A stretch of 56,165 bases of DNA from Sphaerisporangium sp. (lineage in GTDB: Bacteria; Actinomycetota; Actinomycetes; Streptosporangiales; Streptosporangiaceae): positions 1 through 56,165 of the forward strand of contig JAOPYI010000241.1 in the NCBI GenBank assembly GCA_025964675.1, in the 5' to 3' direction. Both the position numbers and the translations under genes were made by a program. A model generated the notes under the pieces. It was given only the letters and a program-made list of their open reading frames with translations, was not told the origin of the DNA and did not search any database. Each line of letters begins with the position of its first letter. Within the stretch, counting starts at the first letter, position 1. Shown here one piece after another: positions 17,467-24,738 of this stretch.

Positions 17467-17559
17467 CCACGCCTCGGGCAGTGGTCACCACTCCCGTCTC
17501 GACCTGGGCCGCCCCGGCCCCGGAACGCGCCGCGCGCCGCAGGCATCGCCCCCGATGCC
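17463..17559 (+). promoter_or_regulatory. Attenuator-like hairpins after the leader peptide
   Basis: GTGACCAC (17463-17470) pairs perfectly with GTGGTCAC (17481-17488) across a 10-base loop; the first arm contains the leader's TGA stop. A second perfect stem, GGCATCG (17542-17548) with CGATGCC (17553-17559), has a CCCC loop. A ribosome at the leader stop codon would cover the first hairpin, which is the geometry of a translation-coupled attenuator. Confidence 0.45.
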
Positions 17560-17724
17560 CCGCGTCCGCGGTGTGACGAAAGATCGATGCCGTCGCGAGG
17601 ACATGGGCCACGCCCCCGCTCGACGCGCATGCGTAAAGAAGCCGCGCAGCCCCAAGGGATCTAGCATGGAAATGAATACGTGCCACGAGCGACGGCGCCC
17701 AGGCGCGTCGAGGAGGACCGAGCT
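17489..17724 (+). other. korA upstream untranslated region
   Basis: Apart from the second hairpin (17542-17559), nothing clear is seen. AGGAGG at 17711-17716 is the korA ribosome-binding site. TAGCAT at 17662-17667 could be a -10 for a second korA promoter, but no -35 supports it. Longer open frames here run antisense or into korA and lack coding character. Confidence 0.4.
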
Positions 17725-19578
17725 GTGACCAAGCAGGTTCAGCAACTCGACCGCGTGATCATTCGCTTCGCGGGCGACTCCGGCGACGGCATGCAGCTGA
17801 CCGGTGATCGTTTTACGGCGGAGACCGCGCAGTTCGGGAACGACCTTTCGACCCTGCCCAACTTCCCCGCGGAGATCCGCGCCCCCGCAGGCACGCTCCC
17901 CGGCGTGTCGAGCTTTCAGCTCCACTTCGCCGACCACGACATCCTGACCCCGGGCGACGCCCCCAACGTCCTCGTCGCGATGAACCCCGCGGCGCTGAAG
18001 GCCAACCTCGGCGACCTGCCGCGCGGGGCCGACATCATCGCCAACACCGACGAGTTCACCAAGCGCAACCTGCAGAAGGTCGGTTACACCGAGAGTCCCG
18101 TGGACGACGGCTCACTCGGGGAGTGGCGCGTGCACGCCGTCCCCCTCACGTCGCTGACGGTCAAGGCGCTCGAGGGCTTCGGCGTCTCCAAGAAGGACGC
18201 CGAGCGGGCGAAGAACATGTTCGCGCTCGGCCTGCTGTCCTGGCTGTACCACCGGCCCACCGAGGCGACGGTGAAGTTCCTCGAGCTCAAGTTCGCCAAG
18301 AAGCCCGACATCGCCAAGGCGAACATCGCGGCATTCCAGGCGGGGTGGAACTACGGCGAGACCACCGAGTCCTTCTCGGTGTCGTACGAGATCAAGCCGG
18401 CCAAGCTGACCCCGGGCCTCTACCGCAACATCTCCGGCAACCAGGCGCTGGCCTACGGCCTGATCGCCGCCTCGGTCCAGTCGAAGCTGCCGCTGTTCCT
18501 CGGGTCCTACCCCATCACCCCCGCGTCCGACATCCTCCACGAGCTTTCCAAGCACAAGCGGTTCGGCATCCGCACCTTCCAGGCGGAGGACGAGATCGCC
18601 GGCGTGGGCGCCGCCCTCGGCGCGGCGTTCGGCGGCGCGCTCGGCGTGACCACCACATCGGGCCCCGGAGTCGCGCTCAAGGCGGAGACCGTGGGCCTCG
18701 CCGTCACCACCGAGCTCCCGCTGCTCGTGATCGACGTCCAGCGGGCCGGCCCCTCGACGGGCATGCCGACCAAGACCGAGCAGACCGACCTGCTCATGGC
18801 GATGTACGGCCGCAACGGCGAGTCCCCGGTGCCGATCGTGGCGCCCGCGACCCCGTCCGACTGCTTCGACGCGGCGCTGGAGGCGGCGCGGATCGCCGTG
18901 AAGTACCGCACGCCGGTCATGCTGCTGTCCGACGGCTATCTCGCGAACGGTTCGGAGCCGTGGCGGCTCCCCGAGATAGACGAGCTGCCCGACCTGTCGA
19001 TCGAGTTCACCGTGGCGCCGAACGCCGACGACGGCGAGACATACCTCCCGTTCAAGCGCGACCCGCAGACGCTGGCCCGGCCGTGGGCCGTCCCCGGCAC
19101 CCCGGGCCTCGAGCACCGTATCGGCGGCATCGAGAAGGCCGACGGCACGGGCAACATCTCCTACGACCCCAACAACCACGACCTGATGGTCCGGCTCCGC
19201 CAGGCCAAGATCGACGGCATCGCGCAGGACATCCCGCCGCTGGCCGTCGACGACCTCGAGGGCGACGCCCGCGTGCTGGTCCTCGGCTGGGGCTCGACGT
19301 ACGGGCCGATCGCGGCGGCGGTACGGCGTGTGAGGAAGGCCGGCGGGAAGGTCGCGCAGGCCCACATCCGCCACCTGAACCCTCTGCCGCCCAACACCGG
19401 CGAGGTGCTGCGCTCGTACGACAAGGTGCTGCTGCCGGAGATCAACCTCGGCCAGCTCGCGCTGCTCCTCCGCGCGCGCTTCCTGGTCGACATCATCAGC
19501 TACAACCGCGTGCGCGGTCTTCCCTTCAAGGCCGAAGAGCTGGCCGGAGTGATCCAGGAAGTGATCGACAGTGAGTGA
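17725..19578 (+). CDS. korA: 2-oxoacid:ferredoxin oxidoreductase subunit alpha (fused gamma-alpha)
   Basis: Oxidises a 2-oxoacid, probably 2-oxoglutarate, to the acyl-CoA and passes electrons to ferredoxin. 617 residues. The N-terminal gamma domain has RFAGDSGDGMQLTGDRF at about residues 14-30. The alpha domain begins near residue 230, with SYPITPASDILHEL and a QAEDEIAG segment; the C-terminal part contains LVLGWGSTYGPI. GTG 17725 has AGGAGG 8 bases upstream. korB overlaps its end by 8 bp. The gene pair follows a leader-peptide attenuator. The KorA/KorB form without an extra ferredoxin subunit is usual in actinomycetes. Confidence 0.95.
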   Translation: MTKQVQQLDRVIIRFAGDSGDGMQLTGDRFTAETAQFGNDLSTLPNFPAEIRAPAGTLPGVSSFQLHFADHDILTPGDAPNVLVAMNPAALKANLGDLPRGADIIANTDEFTKRNLQKVGYTESPVDDGSLGEWRVHAVPLTSLTVKALEGFGVSKKDAERAKNMFALGLLSWLYHRPTEATVKFLELKFAKKPDIAKANIAAFQAGWNYGETTESFSVSYEIKPAKLTPGLYRNISGNQALAYGLIAASVQSKLPLFLGSYPITPASDILHELSKHKRFGIRTFQAEDEIAGVGAALGAAFGGALGVTTTSGPGVALKAETVGLAVTTELPLLVIDVQRAGPSTGMPTKTEQTDLLMAMYGRNGESPVPIVAPATPSDCFDAALEAARIAVKYRTPVMLLSDGYLANGSEPWRLPEIDELPDLSIEFTVAPNADDGETYLPFKRDPQTLARPWAVPGTPGLEHRIGGIEKADGTGNISYDPNNHDLMVRLRQAKIDGIAQDIPPLAVDDLEGDARVLVLGWGSTYGPIAAAVRRVRKAGGKVAQAHIRHLNPLPPNTGEVLRSYDKVLLPEINLGQLALLLRARFLVDIISYNRVRGLPFKAEELAGVIQEVIDSE

Positions 19579-20632
19579 TATAGCGACGAACGGGCGGATC
19601 GGTGGCACGGGGCTCACCCTCATCCCCCGGGCCACCGAGAAGCAGACCATCAAGGACTTCAAGAGCGACCAGGAAGTCCGCTGGTGCCCCGGCTGCGGTG
19701 ACTACGCCATCCTCAGCGCGGTCCAGGGCTTCCTGCCCGAGCTGGGGCTCAAGCGCGAGAACATCGTGTTCGTCTCGGGCATCGGCTGCTCCTCCCGGTT
19801 CCCGTACTACCTGAACACCTACGGGTTCCACTCCATCCACGGCCGGGCGCCGGCGATCGCCACCGGCCTGGCCGCCTCGCGCCCCGACCTGTCCGTCTGG
19901 GTGATCACCGGAGACGGCGACGCGCTGTCGATCGGCGGCAACCACCTGATCCACGCGCTGCGCCGCAACGTCAACCTCAACATCCTGCTGTTCAACAACC
20001 GGATCTACGGGCTGACCAAGGGCCAGTACTCCCCGACCTCCGAGGTCGGCAAGATCACGAAGTCCACGCCGATGGGCTCGCTGGACAAGCCGTTCAACCC
20101 GATCTCTCTCGCCCTCGGCGCGGAGGCCAGCTTCGTGGCCCGCACGCTCGACTCCGACCGCAAGCACCTCCAGTCGGTGCTGCGCGAGGCGACGGCCCAC
20201 CGGGGCACGAGCCTGGTCGAGATCTACCAGAACTGCAACATCTTCAACGACAACGCGTTCGAGCCGCTGAAGGATCCGGGGCTGCGGGACGACATCACCC
20301 TGCGCCTTGAGCACGGCCTGCCGATCGTGTCCGCGTCCAAGGCGGTCCGCCGCGCGGCCAACGGCGGCATCGAGGTCGTGGACCGCGCGGGCGTGGCGGA
20401 GGGCGAGATCCTCGTCCACGACGCTCACAACCCCGACCCGTCGGTGGCGTTCGCGCTGTCCCGGCTGGACGAGCCGGCGTTCGAGCACGTGCCGATCGGG
20501 ATCTTCCGGTCCGTCGACCGCCCGGCGTACGACACGCTGATGACGGAGCAGCTCGAGGAGGCCGTGGCCGAGCGCGGCCCCGGCCAGCTCGGCGACCTGC
20601 TGCGCGGCGGCGACACCTGGCTGGTCAGCTGA
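19571..20632 (+). CDS. korB: 2-oxoacid:ferredoxin oxidoreductase subunit beta
   Basis: Thiamine-diphosphate and [4Fe-4S] subunit, 353 residues. The cluster and TPP features are WCPGCGDYAILSAVQ near residue 34, IGCSSRFPYY, and the TPP motif GDGDALSIGGNH followed by NNRIYGLTKGQYSPTS. YQNCNIFND holds a further conserved Cys. The GTG at 19571 lies inside the end of korA, and AGGAA is 10 bases upstream. The gene ends at a strong hairpin terminator. Confidence 0.95.
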   Translation: MSDIATNGRIGGTGLTLIPRATEKQTIKDFKSDQEVRWCPGCGDYAILSAVQGFLPELGLKRENIVFVSGIGCSSRFPYYLNTYGFHSIHGRAPAIATGLAASRPDLSVWVITGDGDALSIGGNHLIHALRRNVNLNILLFNNRIYGLTKGQYSPTSEVGKITKSTPMGSLDKPFNPISLALGAEASFVARTLDSDRKHLQSVLREATAHRGTSLVEIYQNCNIFNDNAFEPLKDPGLRDDITLRLEHGLPIVSASKAVRRAANGGIEVVDRAGVAEGEILVHDAHNPDPSVAFALSRLDEPAFEHVPIGIFRSVDRPAYDTLMTEQLEEAVAERGPGQLGDLLRGGDTWLVS

Positions 20633-20686
20633 GGAGCCCGCGAGCAGCGACCGTCAGCTGAGCCCGCTGTTCCGATGAACCGGGTG

Positions 20687-20718
20687 AAGGCCCTCCGCGG
20701 ACATCCGTGGAGGGCTTT
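20687..20718 (+). terminator. Terminator of the korAB operon
   Basis: Positions 20687-20700 pair with 20705-20718 to form a 14-bp stem (two G-U pairs) with the loop ACAT. The 3' arm ends in CTTT. It begins 55 bases after the korB stop. Confidence 0.85.
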
Positions 20719-20881
20719 GCGCTGGACCGCCTGCTCGAAACGTCGCTCATTGGCCTGCTGAGGCTGCACTCCCAAGGGTGTTCCCATCCGTCATACATCC
20801 GGCGGCGTCGACGGCGTACGTCGAGGCGGGCCGCACGGTGGTGGGGTCGGACGAGTGTCGATCTCTGGGAAGGACTTTCAT

Positions 20882-22396
20882 TTGAACCTGTACCGCGACG
20901 GATCCAAGACGGCTCTGCGCTATCTGGGTCACGCAGGATTCGTTGCCGAGCACAGGGGTGTGCGGCTGCTCATGGACCCCTGGTTCCACCCCGCGTTCCT
21001 TGACTCGTGGTTCCCCTACCCGGACAACCGCGCCCTTCTCGACGTGGTGCTCGGCGAGCGTTTCGACTACCTGTACATCTCGCACGCCCATGAGGACCAC
21101 TACGACGAACGTCTCCTGCGCATGCTCGACAAGTCGATCACCGTCATCGTCCCGAGATACCGCTCCAAGATCATGGTGAAGCGTTTCACGGCGCTGGGAT
21201 ACGAGAACGTCGTGGCGCTTGGTCACAAGGAGTCCTACGAGCTCACGCCCGGCTTCACCGTGACGATGTACCTCGACACCAGCCACAAGGAGGACAGCGG
21301 GCTCCTGCTCGACCTCGACGGTTTCCGGTTCCTCGACCTCAACGACTGCAACACCCCGATGTCCGAGCTGCCTGGCGACATCAACGTGCTTGCCGCGCAG
21401 TATTCAGGGGCGATGTGGTACCCCAACTGCTACGACTATCCGCCCGATGTCATGCGCAAGAAGGTCGAAGCCGTACGCGGAGACCTGCTTGACACGCTTT
21501 ACCGCAAGGTGCGGATGACCGGAGCCAGGGCCTACCTGCCCTCCGCGGGACCGCCCTGCTTCCTTGACCCCGTGCTGGAGCCCTACAACGACCGTGATGC
21601 GACGATCTTCCCGCGATGGGAGGACGTCGCCGACCAGTTCGCCGAGGCGTGCCCCGGCGTCGAAGTGCTACGGCTCTTCCCCGGCGACACCGTACGACTT
21701 CCAGGTGAGACCGTACGACTGGACGGCCGCCCCGTGGTGGAACGCGCGCCGGGCACGCGGACCTCCGAAGATCTCGCTGCCTACCGAGAACGGCGCCGTG
21801 ACGAGTGGAGCGCGTTCTATGACCAATCCGCCGAGCCGGTGACCGGCGAAGAGATCGAGGCGTACTTCGCCAAGTTGCAGAGCTGGAACAAGCGCTTCCT
21901 GAGCGACTTCGCCAAGGACATCCGCCTCGTCGCCGAGGGCCGCATGTGGGACGTACGGCTGGGCCTCCTGGCCGAGCGGTTCGTCATCGAGGGCGAGGAG
22001 CCGTACGACCCCGAGTACACCCTGCTGCTCTGTCCTCGGACGATGAGGGCGATCATCGAGGAACGGACCGGGTGGGAGGAGGCCCTGCTCTCGATGCGCG
22101 TGGGGCTGCACCGGGAACCGGATGTCTTCGACCTGACGTTCATGAGCCTGCTCAGGTACGGCAACCAGCCTGTGCAGACCATGCAGATGCTCAGAGAGCG
22201 GCAGAACACCGAGACCATCGACCGCGACGGTCTGCGGATGCAGCGGTTCTGCCCGCACGCCGGGGAGGACCTCGCCCACGCCATCATCGGTGACGGGATC
22301 ATCGAGTGCCCCCGTCACCACTGGAAGTGGCAGGCCGCCACCGGGAAGTGCGTCGAGGGGGGCACACTGCCCCTGCGAGTCGAGCCGCTGGACTAG
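20882..22396 (+). CDS. Metallo-beta-lactamase-fold protein fused to a Rieske domain
   Basis: 504 residues. The N-terminal half is an UlaG-like metallo-hydrolase fold: LGHAGF near residue 17, the metal motif HAHEDH at 68-73, and YLDTSHKEDSG. The C-terminal ~60 residues are a Rieske [2Fe-2S] domain with Cys457-x-His459 and Cys476-x2-His479 (FCPHAGED, ECPRHHWKW). The same two parts occur together in CMP-N-acetylneuraminate hydroxylase-like proteins, so an oxygenase or redox reaction on a sugar or nucleotide sugar is possible. I prefer TTG 20882, with GGAAGGA seven bases upstream, over GTG 20855. It lies between korAB and the polysaccharide genes and has no co-directional partner. Confidence 0.88.
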   Translation: MNLYRDGSKTALRYLGHAGFVAEHRGVRLLMDPWFHPAFLDSWFPYPDNRALLDVVLGERFDYLYISHAHEDHYDERLLRMLDKSITVIVPRYRSKIMVKRFTALGYENVVALGHKESYELTPGFTVTMYLDTSHKEDSGLLLDLDGFRFLDLNDCNTPMSELPGDINVLAAQYSGAMWYPNCYDYPPDVMRKKVEAVRGDLLDTLYRKVRMTGARAYLPSAGPPCFLDPVLEPYNDRDATIFPRWEDVADQFAEACPGVEVLRLFPGDTVRLPGETVRLDGRPVVERAPGTRTSEDLAAYRERRRDEWSAFYDQSAEPVTGEEIEAYFAKLQSWNKRFLSDFAKDIRLVAEGRMWDVRLGLLAERFVIEGEEPYDPEYTLLLCPRTMRAIIEERTGWEEALLSMRVGLHREPDVFDLTFMSLLRYGNQPVQTMQMLRERQNTETIDRDGLRMQRFCPHAGEDLAHAIIGDGIIECPRHHWKWQAATGKCVEGGTLPLRVEPLD

Positions 22397-22459
22397 TCCT
22401 GGATCTCCCTGCGGGAGGCCCTTCCTCCTCCGGCCCGAACCACGGCCGCGATCACCGAA

Positions 22460-23614
22460 TCAGCGTGACTTCCTCTCCTCGACTTCCCCGACACCGAGCA
22501 GCCCGGCGAGTGTGCGTACACGCTTGTTCCAGTCGTGCATCGCGGCGAAGACCCGTCGCCGCTTCGCGAGTTCCGGTGTGCGGGGCAGTGCCAGTTGCTT
22601 GCTGACGCAGGCGGCGAACTCCTGGGCCCCGGTTGCCACGCTGATCAGGTCCCCGGCGTCCAGCCAGTGGGTGGCCTGCAGGTCGGTGGAGACCACCCCA
22701 CGTCCCGCCGCGAGGTACTCCAGCGTCTTCAGCGGGAAGCTGGCCGAATTGAAGGCGTTTGGCGTGTACGGGGTCAGCCCGACGTCGATGACCCGTAGAT
22801 ACGATCCCAGCTCCTCGTACGGCTTGGGCCCCACCCAGTGCACGTTCGGCCGGGCGAGCAGGTCGTCGAAGCCCTCCGGCTCGGCTCCGGAGACGCATGG
22901 ACCCACGAGCACCAGCGGATGCCCCTCCGCGGCGACGGCATCGAGCAGGCCCACATCAAGACGGGCGTTAAGGTGTCCGACGAAGCCCGCCACTGGAGTG
23001 TCCCTGAGCGTCGCCGGGAGATCGTCCGGCCACGGCGCGGCGTCCACCGCGGCGCCGGCCGCCAGGTCGCACCCGTTGGGCAGCAGGACCGCTTCCCTGC
23101 CGAACTCCTTGACGCGCTCTACCAGGCCGGGACTTACCACAGCGATCACATCGGCGCCCGCGATCAGTCGCCGTTCCGCCCGGGCGACCTGTGCCGCGTT
23201 CATTCGCAGAAGCTTGGCCCCGGCCGCCAGGTCGTCGGTCATGTACCTCAGTTTCCGCGCCCGGGGGGCGGTCCGATGCACGTCCACGGTGCCGGAAACC
23301 ACGATCGCGGAGATCTCCCGCCCGAGCCGCCGCGCGGCCCGCCGGATCGCCCGGCGTGCCAGCATGGCGGTCAGGTGATTCATCCCCGGCCGGTACGCCC
23401 CCGGTGGCGCCGCCGGAGTGAGCCGCCACAGGGACGGCGCCACCTGCCGCAGCCCGCCCCCGCCGCGGCGGCGCAGCACGGATACAGGGGCGTCAACATA
23501 CAGAACGTCCACCAGTTCGCTGAGCCGCTCGGCCACCTGTTGATCGGTGCCCTTGAGCGCGTCGTACGACTTGCCGCTCGCGAAAACGACCAGGCCCTTC
23601 TCCCGTATCTTCAT
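22460..23614 (-). CDS. Glycosyltransferase (GT-B fold, TuaH-like)
   Basis: 384 residues, two Rossmann-like halves. The N-terminal half begins MKIREKGLVVFASGKSYDAL and has ELVDVLYVDAPVSVLRRR, as in TuaH-like transferases of teichuronic acid loci. The donor-side half has PVAGFVGHLNARLDVGLLDA, HWVGPKPYEELGSYL and PLKTLEYLAAGRGVVSTDL. ATG 23614 follows the epimerase stop by 7 bases, so the two are an operon. A frame opening at 23794 would read the epimerase out of frame. Acceptor and donor sugars cannot be told. Cytoplasmic face of the membrane is expected. Confidence 0.87.
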   Translation of the reverse strand: MKIREKGLVVFASGKSYDALKGTDQQVAERLSELVDVLYVDAPVSVLRRRGGGGLRQVAPSLWRLTPAAPPGAYRPGMNHLTAMLARRAIRRAARRLGREISAIVVSGTVDVHRTAPRARKLRYMTDDLAAGAKLLRMNAAQVARAERRLIAGADVIAVVSPGLVERVKEFGREAVLLPNGCDLAAGAAVDAAPWPDDLPATLRDTPVAGFVGHLNARLDVGLLDAVAAEGHPLVLVGPCVSGAEPEGFDDLLARPNVHWVGPKPYEELGSYLRVIDVGLTPYTPNAFNSASFPLKTLEYLAAGRGVVSTDLQATHWLDAGDLISVATGAQEFAACVSKQLALPRTPELAKRRRVFAAMHDWNKRVRTLAGLLGVGEVEERKSR

Positions 23615-23621
23615 GGGGCCG

Positions 23622-24575
23622 TCACCTGGCCTTCTCGGCGTGCCACCAGGCCACCAGGCGCCGCAGGCCTTCGTCGAGGTTGACCTCCGCCTTCCAGCCC
23701 AGCCAGGTGGCTGCCGAGGACACGTCGGCGAGCCGCCGGGTGACCCCGCCCGCCGCGCGGGCAGGGCCGAACTCCAGGCCGAGGTCCTCCGCACCCATCA
23801 CCTCGAGCAGCTTCTCAGCAAGGCCTCGCAGGCTCGTTTCGGTGCCGGAGGCGATGTTGAACACCGCGTCTGTGGCCGCGCTCTCCGCGGCCATCAGGTT
23901 CGCCCGTGCGATGTCCTCGGTGAAGACGAAGTCCATCGTCTGAAGGCCGTCGCCCAGGATGAGCGGCGGTTGCCCGGCGGCGATGCGTTCCATCCACCGG
24001 ATGAGCACCTCGGTGTAGAGGCCCTGGACGTCCATGCGCGGGCCATACACGTTGAAGTAGCGCAGCGCGACGTAGTCAAGGCCGCGCATGGCGTGGAAAC
24101 TGCGCAGCAGTCCTTCGTTGAACGCCTTGGCCGCGCCGTACAGCGTGTCGTTGGCGTAGGGGTGGTGGTCCTCCGTTGTGGGAAACGTGGTCGCCAGGCC
24201 GTACACCGAGGCGGACGAGGCGGCCACGAGCTTGCGCACGCCCGCCTCGGCCGCCGCCTCCACGACCTCGTAGGTGCCCTGGGCGAGCACCTCCATGGCC
24301 AGGCGCGGCTCTTCCACGCACTGGGTGATGCGGATGGCCGCCTGGTGGAAGACGTAGTCGATGCCTTGGGTCAGCGAGCGGACAAGCTCGCGGTCACGGA
24401 TGTCGCCTTCGGCCACCCGCAGCCGGTCGCTGTGTCGCAGGTTCTCCCGGCGGCCACGGACGAAGTTGTCCAGCACGACGACCTCGGCTGCTCCGGCGTC
24501 GAGCAGCTGATCCACGATGGTGGAGCCGATCGTGCCCGCGCCCCCGGTCACCAGACAGCGGCTGTCCTTGATCAT
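23622..24575 (-). CDS. NAD-dependent sugar epimerase/dehydratase (UDP-glucose 4-epimerase-like)
   Basis: Extended SDR acting on nucleotide sugars, 317 residues. NAD motif GGAGTIGS near residue 11; SSASVYG supplies the serine, and YGAAK is the YxxxK pair. RYFNVYGPR is typical of the epimerase/dehydratase family. ATG 24575 has GGGGGAA seven bases upstream; a TTG just before it is an alternative. It could interconvert UDP-Glc/UDP-Gal or UDP-GlcNAc/GalNAc; the family does not settle which. The downstream glycosyltransferase presumably uses the product. Confidence 0.88.
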   Translation of the reverse strand: MIKDSRCLVTGGAGTIGSTIVDQLLDAGAAEVVVLDNFVRGRRENLRHSDRLRVAEGDIRDRELVRSLTQGIDYVFHQAAIRITQCVEEPRLAMEVLAQGTYEVVEAAAEAGVRKLVAASSASVYGLATTFPTTEDHHPYANDTLYGAAKAFNEGLLRSFHAMRGLDYVALRYFNVYGPRMDVQGLYTEVLIRWMERIAAGQPPLILGDGLQTMDFVFTEDIARANLMAAESAATDAVFNIASGTETSLRGLAEKLLEVMGAEDLGLEFGPARAAGGVTRRLADVSSAATWLGWKAEVNLDEGLRRLVAWWHAEKAR

Positions 24576-24654
24576 CAACAGGTTCCCCCCGAGTTCGGTT
24601 GTTTTGCCATCATTCTCGATCCTTTGCGGCGCCTCTTCCAGCAGGGAGAGGACC

Positions 24655-24688
24655 CTGGGGCCCGCGTCGCGAAAGATGCGGGCCCCAG
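24655..24688 (-). terminator. Terminator of the large DUF4082 gene
   Basis: Positions 24655-24665 and 24678-24688 form a perfect 11-bp GC-rich stem with a 12-base loop. It lies just after the end of the minus-strand gene that stops at 24739 and before the epimerase start. Confidence 0.8.
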
Positions 24689-24738
24689 TAACCGGTACCG
24701 ACGGCCGCGAGGGCGACCGATGCCACGAGTGTCCCTTC

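Noticed and set aside
22405-22417. CTCCC-TGC-GGGAG hairpin as terminator between convergent genes
   Set aside because: A 5-bp stem with a 3-base loop is too weak to call in DNA of this composition.
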